From NCBI GenBank assembly GCA_013822765.1, contig PNKY01000001.1:1-64000 (forward strand): a DNA stretch of 64,000 bases, written 5' to 3'. Numbering within the stretch: position 1 is the first letter of the stretch; each line of letters opens with the position of its first letter. The position numbers and the translations under genes are program-made. Origin of the DNA: Rhodospirillum sp. GTDB taxonomy: Bacteria > Pseudomonadota > Alphaproteobacteria > Dongiales > Dongiaceae. The notes under the pieces are model-generated. The model ran no database searches and was not told the DNA's origin. It worked only from the letters and a program-made list of their open reading frames with translations. Below, piece by piece: positions 1-8,378 of this stretch.

Positions 1-431
1 TGCACGATCGAATCGTGCGCGCGGATGAGCTCGACCGCGCCGCGGGCGCCGAGGCGCGCGGTCATCTCGGTCGAGCCGACGATGTCGGTGAAGAGGATGG
101 TGCGGCGGCCGGCATCGAGATTGGCGCCAGGCTGCTGGCCGGGTTGCGCGGGCGGATCGTTGATGCGGCCGAGGAAAGCTTCGACCGCGGCGAGCGGGAC
201 CTCCAGCACTTCGCCTGCAATGTGGCCGTGCGCTTCGCGGTGCACGCACTCCGCCGCTTCCTTGTTCGGCGCATCGACCAGGCAGAAGGTGGTGCCGCGC
301 GATTCGTCGAACCAGTAGGTCAGGTAGCGGACACCATACTGGTCCTGGATCGCGAGGTCCTTCTGGTGCGCCTCCGCGACGTCCGCGAGGGTCACGTCCT
401 TGAGGTTGTGGCGGTCCATGTAAATGGGCAT
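1..431 (-). CDS. DUF4242 domain-class III nucleotide cyclase fusion (partial)
   Basis: The gene runs off the left edge, so only the first ~143 residues are visible. The reading starts MPIYMDRHNL, with GGAG in the right place before the ATG. Residues 1-80 look like the small DUF4242 (SCO4226-like, metal-binding ferredoxin-fold) domain, including a conserved-looking His-rich stretch EAHGH at 67-71. Near residue 112 the class III adenylate/guanylate cyclase core begins with LFTDIVGST, whose Asp (about 116) is the first metal-binding Asp of that family. The expected product is therefore a soluble cyclase making cAMP or cGMP, with an N-terminal sensory or metal-binding module. The substrate-specifying residues lie outside the window. 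Domain assignment is by motif recognition; the fusion itself is seen directly. Confidence 0.8.
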   Translation of the reverse strand, partial: MPIYMDRHNLKDVTLADVAEAHQKDLAIQDQYGVRYLTYWFDESRGTTFCLVDAPNKEAAECVHREAHGHIAGEVLEVPLAAVEAFLGRINDPPAQPGQQPGANLDAGRRTILFTDIVGSTEMTARLGARGAVELIRAHDSIV

Positions 432-687
432 TCGGTACTCCGGTCATTTTCAGCCCAACGCGCGGCGCCACTATAGGCAGGTCGCGCCCTTTTCTCCAAC
501 GTTGCAAAGGATTTAAGGCATTGTTTCACAACCAGGTGCGGCGCGGCACGATCGTCGCTGCCGCATGGCGTGGAACCATTGCCGCCGTGCGGCGTTTGCA
601 TGCGATTGCCCGCCATTCTGCGGGGAGAGGCGGGACGCGTTGACCAAACCCCTAGTCCATCTTCGAGACTCGATTTCGACTGCCCCT

Positions 688-1317
688 ATGCTCTTTGGCG
701 CGGCCTACAACGTCTATGTGCGCGCAGTGCGGCTCGCGCTGGCGGAGAAGGGCGTGGACTACCAGCTGATCGAGATCGACCTCGGCGCGGAGGAGGGGGC
801 GCCCGCGAACTACCTGCATCACGCCAACTTCATGCGCATCCCGGCGTTCGAGCATGCCGGCGAGCGGCTGTACGAAGCTAGCGCCATCACGCGCTATATC
901 GACGAGGCGTTCGACGGGCCGCCGCTGATGCCGGCGACGCCGCGCGAGCGGGCGCGCGTCAACCAGATCATCTCCATCATCGAGAACTACGGCTATCGGC
1001 CGATGGTGTGGAGCATCTTCATCGAGCGCTGCCGCGCCGCGGTCGCCGGGCGCATGGCGGACGAGGACAAGATCGCCGCCGCCGTGCCGCAGGTCGCCTA
1101 TGCGCTCGATGCGCTGGAGGAGATGACCCAAGGCCCGCACCTGATCGGCGAGGCGCTGACCCTCGCCGACCTGCATCTCGCCGCCATGCTGGCCTACGGC
1201 ACGCTCGCGCCCGAAGGCGCCACGCTGGTGGAGGCGCGCCCACGCCTCGCGCGCTGGTGGTCGGCGATGAAGAACCGGCCGAGCATGCGCGACACGCGCT
1301 CGCCGCTCGAGGAATAG
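688..1317 (+). CDS. glutathione S-transferase family protein
   Basis: The 209-residue product has the usual GST layout. A thioredoxin-like N-terminal domain carries VRAVRLALAEKG (11-22), the cis-Pro in RIPAF (Pro52) and the glutathione-binding YEASAITRYID. An all-helical C-terminal domain follows, with ALTLADLHLAAML near 155-167. Family members conjugate or reduce electrophiles with glutathione; the substrate cannot be read here. The ATG at 688 fits the first beta strand but has no clear ribosome binding site. A TTG at 640, preceded by GGGGAGAGG, is an alternative giving 16 extra residues. Its stop directly abuts the stop of the convergent DUF805 gene. Confidence 0.85.
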   Translation: MLFGAAYNVYVRAVRLALAEKGVDYQLIEIDLGAEEGAPANYLHHANFMRIPAFEHAGERLYEASAITRYIDEAFDGPPLMPATPRERARVNQIISIIENYGYRPMVWSIFIERCRAAVAGRMADEDKIAAAVPQVAYALDALEEMTQGPHLIGEALTLADLHLAAMLAYGTLAPEGATLVEARPRLARWWSAMKNRPSMRDTRSPLEE

Positions 1318-1935
1318 TCAGGGCTTGTCGATCGCCGGCAGGCTCTGATTCGGACCGAGTTGCGTGAAAACCCCCTGGAAGCCGGGGTCGAAAGCCACCT
1401 TGTAGAGAATGAACGCAGCGGTGATAAGGCTGATCGCGTTGCCGGCGAGTTTCAGCGCGCGCTTGCCGTCCCACGTCGGAGACTTGGCGCGCTGGACGGT
1501 ACCGACGCGCGGCGCGGCCTGCAGGCGGGTGCGCGGCGCACGCGCGGCCGGCGTGGGCTCCGGCGCTGGTGCGGGATTGAAGGTGTACGTCACCGCCGGC
1601 TTGCCGGGCAGCATCCCGCATTCGATGATGATCCACAGCCAGCCGATGAAGGGCATGAAGTAGAGCAGCGCCCACCAGCCGGATTTGCCGCGGTCGCGGA
1701 AGCGGCGCACGGTGCTGGCGAAGCTGACCCACATCAGCGCCAGGCTGGCGATCGGCCACAGCAGCGAGATCGGCTGCATGTTGCCATCGCGCGGCGCCAG
1801 CTGCGCGAACATCATGTGCTCGAGCATGGTCGCGAGGACGGCGCAGATGATGTGCACCCGCCACCACTCCGCCCGCGAGGAGCGGCCGGAGATCCACAGA
1901 TGCGGCAAGATGGCCTCGAGGTTGATCGGCTGCAT
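1318..1935 (-). CDS. DUF805 family membrane protein
   Basis: A 205-residue integral membrane protein. The N-terminal half has the features of DUF805 proteins: an opening amphipathic segment with GRSSRAEWW, several hydrophobic helices, the RRFRDRGKSGWWALL loop between helices, and the following FIGWLWIIIECG. The C-terminal third is a Pro/Ala/Arg-rich linker followed by a single hydrophobic stretch (SLITAAFILYKVAF), so the last helix is separated from the DUF805 core. Function of the family is unknown. I chose the ATG at 1935 because it starts at the family-like N-terminus. An ATG at 1983 with GGCGGA upstream would add 16 basic residues. Confidence 0.75.
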   Translation of the reverse strand: MQPINLEAILPHLWISGRSSRAEWWRVHIICAVLATMLEHMMFAQLAPRDGNMQPISLLWPIASLALMWVSFASTVRRFRDRGKSGWWALLYFMPFIGWLWIIIECGMLPGKPAVTYTFNPAPAPEPTPAARAPRTRLQAAPRVGTVQRAKSPTWDGKRALKLAGNAISLITAAFILYKVAFDPGFQGVFTQLGPNQSLPAIDKP

Positions 1936-2040
1936 CGCAACAGCTTGGCGCGCAGAGGTTGCCGAGGCGTTAACCCGAAGCATTTTCCGCCGAAACGGCC
2001 GCCGGTTCGGCGCCGAAAATGCGGCCAACGGAACGACAGG

Positions 2041-3177
2041 CTAATCCGTCAACCGGTCGTAGCCACAGGCTTTGCCGTAGGCGGTCGCGCGCAGCTCCCG
2101 GCGCACGGCGGCGCCGCCCGCCTGTTCGAGGCCGGCCTCGAAGGCGGCGCGCATGTCGCGGTGCTCGCTCTGCGTCGGGTTGCTGTGCGGCAGCGCGAAG
2201 TTGCGGAGCCCGAGGAAGTCGCCGAACAGCGGCAGGCTGCCGCGCAGGTCCTCGAAGCGCACGACCAGGATCTCCGCATAGTCCGTTTCGGTGCGCAGCG
2301 CGCCGCTGTCGCGCAACCGCGCATCGGCGAGAAGGTCCAACCCCAGCACCGGCTTGACCTCCCGGTCGAACCACGTGCCGCAGGACAGGGCGGCCGTCGC
2401 CACGCTGAGGAATTCGTCCGCCGATGGATAACGGGCGTGGGCCAGGCGGCGAAGCTCGCCGACCGCGGGCGCGAGCCCGTGTGACGGCCTTGCCGCCAGG
2501 ATCATTTCGCCGAACGCCGCGCCAAAGGCGCGCACCGCCGCCAGCTCGTCGACGGCGGCAGGGTCGAGGCTGGCGGGATCGAGCCCGGCCGCGGCGACGT
2601 GCCAGGCGCGGATCTTCGGCAGGGTCGCATAGCGGCGCAGGACCAGATGGGAGCTCATCCAGCTTACCGGATCGCGCGTCAGGGTGATGATCTTGAGACG
2701 CGCGCCGTTGCGGGTCTTGTGCTGTTTGTACCAGTGCAGGAGCGCGCCATGAGCGAGGGCGGCGAGATAGCCGCGCATCATGCGGTTGCCGCTTGGCCCG
2801 CCATCGTCCTGCAGCAGCTGTTGCAGTATGTCGGCGCTTCGCGCGCTCGAAAATCCGTGGGTGTGATAGGCGTTGTAGTCGGTGCGGATCGCTTCGTGGA
2901 TCGAGATCGAGGCGACGCGGCCCATCTGCAGGATCATCGCGTCGCGATTCTCATAGAGCGGCGGATAGCGCCGACTGGTGGTCGGCGCCAGGTATGGCCA
3001 GAGCCACGCAATGGCGCGGTCATCCGCGCTGCGCGGCTTGGACCGGCGGTTGCGCTTCTTGCGCCCCGTCAGCAAACGCAGCAGGCGGCGGATCGGCCGC
3101 GGCCAGCGTTTCGGTCGCCCGGCGCGGGTGGCGTCGCCGACCTTCGCGACCGCGCTTTGTCGGTCTGAATCCCCCAT
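2041..3177 (-). CDS. sulfotransferase-like / putative capsular polysaccharide synthesis protein
   Basis: A 378-residue protein with a basic N-terminal tail (about residues 10-50). It then has a PAPS-type P-loop equivalent, ILQMGRVASISI, and downstream the 3'-phosphate-binding style motif IITLTRDPVSWMSS. This pair resembles the 'putative capsular polysaccharide synthesis' branch of the sulfotransferase fold, which has QMGKVGSS and TLxRdPxxR motifs. The first loop lacks the usual Gly-Lys/Thr, so sulfotransferase activity is not assured. It probably acts on a cell-surface glycan. The ATG at 3177 is the first in this frame after the unrelated upstream gene; the reading frame stays open further upstream only as an antisense artefact across the enolase-superfamily gene. 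Confidence 0.6.
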   Translation of the reverse strand: MGDSDRQSAVAKVGDATRAGRPKRWPRPIRRLLRLLTGRKKRNRRSKPRSADDRAIAWLWPYLAPTTSRRYPPLYENRDAMILQMGRVASISIHEAIRTDYNAYHTHGFSSARSADILQQLLQDDGGPSGNRMMRGYLAALAHGALLHWYKQHKTRNGARLKIITLTRDPVSWMSSHLVLRRYATLPKIRAWHVAAAGLDPASLDPAAVDELAAVRAFGAAFGEMILAARPSHGLAPAVGELRRLAHARYPSADEFLSVATAALSCGTWFDREVKPVLGLDLLADARLRDSGALRTETDYAEILVVRFEDLRGSLPLFGDFLGLRNFALPHSNPTQSEHRDMRAAFEAGLEQAGGAAVRRELRATAYGKACGYDRLTD

Positions 3178-3257
3178 CGGCGATAAGCCGCCAGAGCGGC
3201 CGGCTGCTGTCAAGCGCGATCGCTGTCGCGCGCGATGATCACGGGGCGAGAGAGCCG

Positions 3258-4337
3258 CTAGGCCGCATACTTCGCGACCGCAGCTTCGTCCCACTCCATG
3301 CCGAGCCCCGAGCCGCGCGCGGTCACCTTGCCGTCGATGACCGGCAGCGGCTCCTTGAGGATGGCGCCGGCGCTGTCGAGATATTCGAGATAGAGTGCGG
3401 TCGGCGTCACCGGCAGCACGTGGGCGCTGGCCTCGATGAAGATGTGGCTGGAGACCGGCAGGCTCGCGGTCTCGGCGAGTGCGGCGGCCTTGAGCCAGCC
3501 GCTGACGCCGCCGATCTTCATGATGTCGGGCATGGCGTGGTCGCACGCGCCGGCCGCGATCGCCTTCGCCATGTCGGCGGCGAACCACCAGTTCTCGCCG
3601 GTCTGCACCGGCGCCAGCTTGCTGGCGCGCACCGCGGCGTGACCGATCAGGTCTTCGGCCGGCACCGGCTCCTCCACCCAGGCAAGGTCGTACGGCTGCA
3701 GCGCCTGCAGCCGGCGGATCGCTTCCGGCGCGCTGAGGGATTGGTTGTAGTCGACCATCAGCCGGGTCTGCGCACCGACGATGCCGCGCACCTCGCGCAC
3801 GATCTTCAGGTCCGCTTCCAGGCTGCCGCCGCCGAGCTTGACCTTGATGGCGCGGAACCCCTGCGCCAGCGCGCGCTCCAGGCGCTTGGCATCGTCCTTG
3901 ATGTCGATCAGCCCGAAGGAATCGTACGCGTCCAGGGCGCGGATCGAGCCGCCGAGCAGCGTCGCGACCGGCTGGCCCAGCGCCCGCCCGAGTGCATCCC
4001 ACAAGGCCATGTCGATGCCCGACAGCGCCATGCCCAGCAGCCCCTGCCGCCCGAGCAGGCGGAAGGCGCGCTCGCACTCCGCCGCGCGGTCCTGCGGCGC
4101 GCACGGCTTGCCGACCAGCAGCGGCGCCAGGTCCTCGGTCAGCGCCTTCAGCGCGCGCAGCGTCACCTTAGTGTATCCGAACAGATAGGCGCGGCCGGGG
4201 ATGCCCTGGTCGGTCGCGACGTCGATCAGCAGCAGCGGCGCCGCGGGAATCTCGCCCGAGGCGGTGCGCAACGGCCGCGCCAACGGCGCCACCACGGCGC
4301 GCGCGATCAGGGAGCGGATGGTGAGGGAGTCGGGCAT
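3258..4337 (-). CDS. mandelate racemase-family enzyme (enolase superfamily)
   Basis: This protein is 359 residues, the length of Pseudomonas putida mandelate racemase. Every key position is offset by exactly one from that enzyme: Lys165-x-Lys167 (KVK), Asp196 (VDYN), Glu222 (VEEP), Glu248 (TGEN), Asp271, Lys274, His298 (SSH) and Glu318. These comprise the two-base Lys/His catalytic set and the three Mg2+ ligands of the MandR subgroup, so a proton abstraction/re-protonation on a 2-hydroxy acid or acid sugar is expected. Specificity (mandelate or another acid) is not decided by these residues. A strong GGAGG lies just before the ATG. It is transcribed divergently from a TetR regulator, which suggests an inducible catabolic step. 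Confidence 0.85.
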   Translation of the reverse strand: MPDSLTIRSLIARAVVAPLARPLRTASGEIPAAPLLLIDVATDQGIPGRAYLFGYTKVTLRALKALTEDLAPLLVGKPCAPQDRAAECERAFRLLGRQGLLGMALSGIDMALWDALGRALGQPVATLLGGSIRALDAYDSFGLIDIKDDAKRLERALAQGFRAIKVKLGGGSLEADLKIVREVRGIVGAQTRLMVDYNQSLSAPEAIRRLQALQPYDLAWVEEPVPAEDLIGHAAVRASKLAPVQTGENWWFAADMAKAIAAGACDHAMPDIMKIGGVSGWLKAAALAETASLPVSSHIFIEASAHVLPVTPTALYLEYLDSAGAILKEPLPVIDGKVTARGSGLGMEWDEAAVAKYAA

Positions 4338-4384
4338 GGGAGCCTCCGATAGTTCCATGAATGGTAGGACGGAGGCACAGCGGG

Positions 4385-4408
4385 GTATATACACTCCTCA
4401 GTATACAT
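4385..4408. promoter_or_regulatory. probable TetR operator in the divergent racemase/TetR promoter
   Basis: The 92-bp gap between the divergent starts holds TATAC (4388-4392) and GTATA (4401-4405) as an inverted repeat with an 8-bp spacer, embedded in an AT-rich patch. TetR-family proteins usually bind such palindromes in divergent promoters next to their own gene. This is inferred from position and symmetry only. Confidence 0.5.
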
Positions 4409-4429
4409 TCGCCGTTTCGGAGCGAAGCC

Positions 4430-5011
4430 ATGCCCCGCAATCCCGCCGGCACTCGCACGCGCATCTATGCCGCCGCGTACGCGCTGTTCTATCGCAAGGG
4501 CTTCCAGCGCACGAGCCTGGACGATATCGCCGCCAAGGCGGGAGTCACCAAGCGCACGCTCTACTACCATGTGCGCAGCAAGGACGATCTCGCGGGCGCG
4601 ATGCTGGCGCATCAGCATGGCTTCGTGCTGGCCGAGATGGCGCGCTGGATGGGTTCGGCGACCAGCACAGCGAAGATGGTGGACCAGCTGTTCGACAGCG
4701 TGGCGCGCTGGATGGCGGCGGCGGGCAAGCGGCACTGGACCGGCTCCGGCTTCACGCGCATGGCGATGGAGCTGGCCGATCTGCCGGGCCATCCGGCGCG
4801 GGTCGCGACTCGGCGGCACAAGAGCGCGGTGCAGGCCGAATTGGCGCGCCGCCTCGAATCGTGCGGCACACGCAACGCGGCGGACGCGGCCGCGCAGCTG
4901 CAGATGCTGCTGGAAGGCGCCATGATCCTGATGCTGATTCACGGCGACGTGCGCTACGCCAAGCTTGCCGCCGCCGCGGCACGGCGTTTGGTGATGCGCC
5001 ACCGGTCCTGA
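4430..5011 (+). CDS. TetR/AcrR family transcriptional regulator
   Basis: A 193-residue regulator. Residues 5-55 form the typical N-terminal helix-turn-helix: TRTRIYAAAYALFYRKGF, then TSLDDIAAKAGVTKRTLYYH and SKDDLAGAML. The remaining helical part is the ligand-binding/dimerisation domain. It probably represses the divergent mandelate-racemase-family gene and itself through the palindrome in the shared promoter region. The ATG at 4430 was chosen because the HTH starts five residues later. An upstream in-frame ATG at 4361 would place the start inside the operator region. The inducer is unknown. Confidence 0.85.
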   Translation: MPRNPAGTRTRIYAAAYALFYRKGFQRTSLDDIAAKAGVTKRTLYYHVRSKDDLAGAMLAHQHGFVLAEMARWMGSATSTAKMVDQLFDSVARWMAAAGKRHWTGSGFTRMAMELADLPGHPARVATRRHKSAVQAELARRLESCGTRNAADAAAQLQMLLEGAMILMLIHGDVRYAKLAAAAARRLVMRHRS

Positions 5012-5053
5012 CGCGCTACGCTCAGGCAGTGGCGGAGCGGAGGGGAGATTGCC

Positions 5054-5875
5054 ATGAACGCGAAGCCTGGGGACGTCTACTACCTCGCGACGGGCGCGGC
5101 GGGCGAGAAGCGCCTGGCGCTGCTGGAGGAGGTCTATGGCCCCGACGCCGCGCGCATCATGCTGTCCGTCGGCATCCCGCGCGGCGCGCAGGTCGCCGAT
5201 CTTGGCTGCGGCACCGGCAACACGCTGCGCTGGTTTGCCGAGCAGGTCGGCCCGGACGGCGCGGTCACCGGCGTCGATCTCAGCGCGGCGCAAGTCGCCA
5301 TCGCGCAGGCCCGCGCCGATGAAGCCGGCCATCGCAACGTTCGCGTTGCCGAAGCGAGCATCTATGAGACCGGCCTGCCGCGCGGTGCGTTCGATGTCGT
5401 CCATTGCCGATTTGTCCTGTGCCACCTGACGCGACCGATGGATGCCTTGCGCGAGATGGCGGCGATCGCCAAGCCGGGCGGCCTGGTCATCGCGTTCGAC
5501 ATCGACCTGGAAGGCTTGTTCTCCGTTCCGCCGACACCGGCTTACCAGCGGACGCGGGACCTCATCCTTGCCCGCACGACGTCGCGCGGCGCCGACGGCA
5601 GGCTGGGCCTGAAGCTGCCGCGCATGTTCCTGGAGGCCGGCCTTGCCGCGCCGGAGATCGCGCTGGTCCACCCGATCCATCTGCACGGCGAACCCAAGCG
5701 GCTGTGGGAGTATTCCTTGCTGGAGGCCGGCGCCTACACGGTGGAGAAGGGCATCTGCACGCAGGCGGAGCTGGAGCAGCTTGCCCGCGACCTCGCCGCC
5801 ATCGCCGCCGACGAGACGATCGCGGTGGCGCAGGCGACCATGCCGGTGACCTGGGCGCGCAAGCCGCAAATCTAG
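5054..5875 (+). CDS. class I SAM-dependent methyltransferase
   Basis: The 273-residue product carries the SAM-binding motif I VADLGCGTGNT (47-57), an acidic motif II end (VTGVDLS), and the post-motif region FDVVHCRFVLCHLTRP, where UbiE/COQ5-like enzymes have DxVxxxxxxHH. The C-terminal 120 residues are less conserved and probably bind the acceptor. GGAGGGGAG precedes the ATG. The gene follows the TetR gene by 42 bp on the same strand and may be co-transcribed with it. The substrate cannot be predicted. Confidence 0.8.
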   Translation: MNAKPGDVYYLATGAAGEKRLALLEEVYGPDAARIMLSVGIPRGAQVADLGCGTGNTLRWFAEQVGPDGAVTGVDLSAAQVAIAQARADEAGHRNVRVAEASIYETGLPRGAFDVVHCRFVLCHLTRPMDALREMAAIAKPGGLVIAFDIDLEGLFSVPPTPAYQRTRDLILARTTSRGADGRLGLKLPRMFLEAGLAAPEIALVHPIHLHGEPKRLWEYSLLEAGAYTVEKGICTQAELEQLARDLAAIAADETIAVAQATMPVTWARKPQI

Positions 5876-5902
5876 TTGCAGTTGGATGGCGGCCGGCTGG
5901 CC

Positions 5903-7285
5903 TTATATTTCGGCCTTGAATGCGCGGGCGTCCTTCACGATCTCGCGCAACTCGCTGTCCTTGATCGATCCGTACCCGTCAACGACCGCGTCCAGGCAAG
6001 CGACACCGGCATTGGTTTGGCCGGCGCCCAGGAGCGCCTCGGCCTTGTGAAGTAGTGCCTCGGCGACCGCACGCATGAGATCGATCGCATCGTCCTCTCC
6101 GTAGCGGGTCACGACCTCATCATAGCAGGCGATCTCCGGATCGATATCGCGGCTGCCTGCGTCCTCTGCCAGCGTTGCGAGGCTCATGCCTTTGTGGATC
6201 AAGGCATCGGCCGCGACGGCACGCACCCTTGCGTCTGCGTCCTCGGCGTAGCGCCGAAGGACTTCTTCGTAACACTCCATTTCCGCTGCCGCCTGATCGG
6301 CATCGTTCAGAGTGACGGCCTTGAACATCAGCGCCTTCGCCGCATGCCGGCGCAAGATACCTTCAGGCGAATCGCCATAGCGCAGCACAACGGCGTCGTA
6401 GCCGGCCAGCTCCTTGCCGTGTTGCCCTTTCTTTCCCAGAGCGACAGCTCGGCGAATCATCGCGCGGGCAATGCTGCTTGCGACATGCCAGTCGGAATGT
6501 TCGCCATACCGGCGGATCAAGCCGTCGCAGGTCTCGATCACCATGTCGAGGTCTTCCTGGTCCTGGTAGATCCGCGTCTTTTGCTCGAAGCTCTCGAGAA
6601 CGGTTTCAATGATGTCTTTATTTCTGCTGTCGCCAAAACGCGCGATCAATTCATCGTAACCTTCGACCTCCTTGTCCTGGCGGCCAAAGTTACCCAGAAG
6701 AACCGAGCGTCTGTACATGGCACTCGCTACGCGCCGTAGGAGCCTATCGGCCTTCGTCATTCCGAAGCGCCGAATCACTTCGTCGCAACAGGCAAGCGCT
6801 TCATCGAAGCGCCGCATTCCATTAAGCAAGGTCGACTTCGTGCGTAGAGTCGAAGCTACAGTGACACAGAGCTCAAGGTTCCAATCGGGCTGTGCCTCAT
6901 GATCCGTCGCTCGGTTAAGGAGCCGGCGTAGCGACTCATCAAACACGGCCAGCGCGTCCTCATCCTTGTTCATCATCATGAGCATGATCGCCTTGTCGAA
7001 CCATAATTGCGCCAGGGCGTAGGCCGTAGCCGCATCGTTGGGAGCGTCCTGATCCGGCTGAGGTAGGCAAGTTGCGATGGCTTCATCCAGAAGTTCGAGC
7101 GCGCGATGTTTATCGTCATCGACAAAGAACACGGTATCCGCCAGACCATCGAGTGCCAGCGCTTTCTCATGCGGCGCGACCGCCACGGCCAGCGCTGCCT
7201 CGTAGGCAGCACGGGCCACCTCGTGCTCTCGATCTTCTCGCGCTTGATGGGCCCGCTGAAAATGCTCGTCGAAGGTGGCTACCAT
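5903..7285 (-). CDS. TPR-like repeat protein downstream of queuosine salvage gene
   Basis: A 460-residue, probably cytoplasmic, all-helical protein with no signal peptide or membrane segment. After an N-terminal TPR-like stretch (about 1-120) it contains seven degenerate repeats of roughly 45-55 residues, each marked by a short signature such as CCDEVIRRFG, GYDELIARFGDS, TCDGLIRRYGE, GYDAVVLRYGDS, CYEEVLRRYAED, CYDEVVTRYGED and CLDAVVDGYG. These are TPR/Sel1-like helical hairpins that usually mediate protein contacts. The gene begins 8 bp after the stop of the queuosine salvage gene and is almost certainly co-transcribed with it. AGGTG precedes the ATG at 7285. No catalytic motif is visible, and a link to tRNA modification is only positional. 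Confidence 0.75.
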   Translation of the reverse strand: MVATFDEHFQRAHQAREDREHEVARAAYEAALAVAVAPHEKALALDGLADTVFFVDDDKHRALELLDEAIATCLPQPDQDAPNDAATAYALAQLWFDKAIMLMMMNKDEDALAVFDESLRRLLNRATDHEAQPDWNLELCVTVASTLRTKSTLLNGMRRFDEALACCDEVIRRFGMTKADRLLRRVASAMYRRSVLLGNFGRQDKEVEGYDELIARFGDSRNKDIIETVLESFEQKTRIYQDQEDLDMVIETCDGLIRRYGEHSDWHVASSIARAMIRRAVALGKKGQHGKELAGYDAVVLRYGDSPEGILRRHAAKALMFKAVTLNDADQAAAEMECYEEVLRRYAEDADARVRAVAADALIHKGMSLATLAEDAGSRDIDPEIACYDEVVTRYGEDDAIDLMRAVAEALLHKAEALLGAGQTNAGVACLDAVVDGYGSIKDSELREIVKDARAFKAEI

Positions 7286-7293
7286 CACCGCAC

Positions 7294-8256
7294 CTAATAG
7301 AACACGCCGCGGGCGCGGTGGCGGGGGATCGCCTTGTAGCGCTCGGCCTGGCCGCGGTTCCACAGCAGGTAGTCGAGGTCCATCGCGGTGACATGGCGGT
7401 GGCCGGCTTGGTGCAGCCGCTGCTTCAGCAGCTCGACGGCGTGCACGGCCGCGGCGCGGATCTCGATCTCCTCCACCGATCCCACCTCCAGCGGATCGCC
7501 GCGGTCGATGTGCGCGGCGAGGTCGGGGTCGTAGTCCAAAATGCCGTCGACCCTGAGGACGTGCGGCACCAAATTGTCGGCGAAGATGGTGAGCTGGTCG
7601 AGGTCGTTGAACCGGCCCCAGCCGTCGCGCTCAAACGCGAGGCCGAGGTCGGCGGCGGTCAGCTGCGCGCGCTTCATGAACGACACCTTGCGGCCGTGCC
7701 AGATCTCGACATCGTCGAAGAACGGCATGATGCGCAGGATCGCGACCAGCTTTTCCGCACTGTGTCCGGCGCTCTCGACCAGCGCCGCCGCGTCGCCGCC
7801 GAAGCGCGCCAGCAACAACGCGCCCAAGTCGTTGAGCGCCTTGGCGAACAGCCCCATCAGCTCGGCGGCCGCCGGGCTGCCGAGGTCCTGGCCGAAGATG
7901 CGCGCGCAATCGGCCTGCGTCAGCTTGGCGAGGCGCGCGGCGCTCGGCGCGCCCTCCGCGTGGAACCAGTCGTTGAGCCCGGCCGCCATGGTGAAATAGC
8001 CGGAATGGCCCGGCCGCTTGCGCACGTGTGGAAAATAGCCGGAGCCGAAATTGATCGCATCGAGCGCCAGGACGAAGGCGAGGGTGTCCTTGCCGTGGCC
8101 GAGATAGTGGGTGGCGGGATCGAGGGTCGCCGCGCCGATCTCCGCGACCGGGAAGTCGCGGGCGTAGTCGGCAATCCGCGCTTCATTGAGGCGCAGACGC
8201 GTCGCCTTCTCCGCCACCTGGCGACAACCGTCGCGGATCTCCTCGAAGATCGTCAT
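7294..8256 (-). CDS. queuosine 5'-phosphate N-glycosylase/hydrolase (DUF2419, Qng1-like)
   Basis: The 320-residue protein resembles the DUF2419/queuosine-salvage family. It has a conserved central DAINFGSGYFP block (about 66-76), long alpha-helical stretches, IYADN-like TIFADNLVPHVLR, and the C-terminal signature MDLDYLLWNRGQ (292-303), where the family Asp and the LW..G motif lie. Characterised members hydrolyse queuosine-5'-monophosphate to release queuine for tRNA modification. AAGGAG sits directly before the ATG at 8256, and the gene is divergent from the first RTX gene. Bacteria that can make queuosine do not always keep this salvage enzyme, so it suggests uptake or recycling of queuosine. 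Assignment is by motif recognition. Confidence 0.75.
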   Translation of the reverse strand: MTIFEEIRDGCRQVAEKATRLRLNEARIADYARDFPVAEIGAATLDPATHYLGHGKDTLAFVLALDAINFGSGYFPHVRKRPGHSGYFTMAAGLNDWFHAEGAPSAARLAKLTQADCARIFGQDLGSPAAAELMGLFAKALNDLGALLLARFGGDAAALVESAGHSAEKLVAILRIMPFFDDVEIWHGRKVSFMKRAQLTAADLGLAFERDGWGRFNDLDQLTIFADNLVPHVLRVDGILDYDPDLAAHIDRGDPLEVGSVEEIEIRAAAVHAVELLKQRLHQAGHRHVTAMDLDYLLWNRGQAERYKAIPRHRARGVFY

Positions 8257-8305
8257 CGGACTCCTTCTTCCCGCCGATCCGTCCGCGGCGGCGCATTGCA
8301 TAGAC

Positions 8306-8321
8306 TGTGACCACCGTCACG
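8306..8321. promoter_or_regulatory. CRP/FNR-like palindrome upstream of RTX gene 1
   Basis: TGTGACCACCGTCACG fits TGTGA-N6-TCAC, the consensus of CRP-type regulators. Its centre lies about 65 bp before the GTG start of the first RTX gene. Closely similar sites are found before the other two RTX genes in the window. Confidence 0.55.
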
Positions 8322-8378
8322 AACCGCCCGGTCCGGCCAGCCGACCAGTCCTTGGTTTGCAAGCCACAGGAGGCGGCC

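Noticed and set aside
1360..2484. Large plus-strand frame over the DUF805 and sulfotransferase-like genes
   Set aside because: Composition is Arg/Ala/Gly-rich with no recognisable motif, and two better-supported genes lie on the other strand.
2041..4104. A 687-codon open frame spanning the sulfotransferase-like gene and the racemase gene
   Set aside because: Only its C-terminal 378 residues look like protein. The upstream part is an antisense-type Arg/Ala/Gly-rich shadow of the mandelate racemase gene in another frame.
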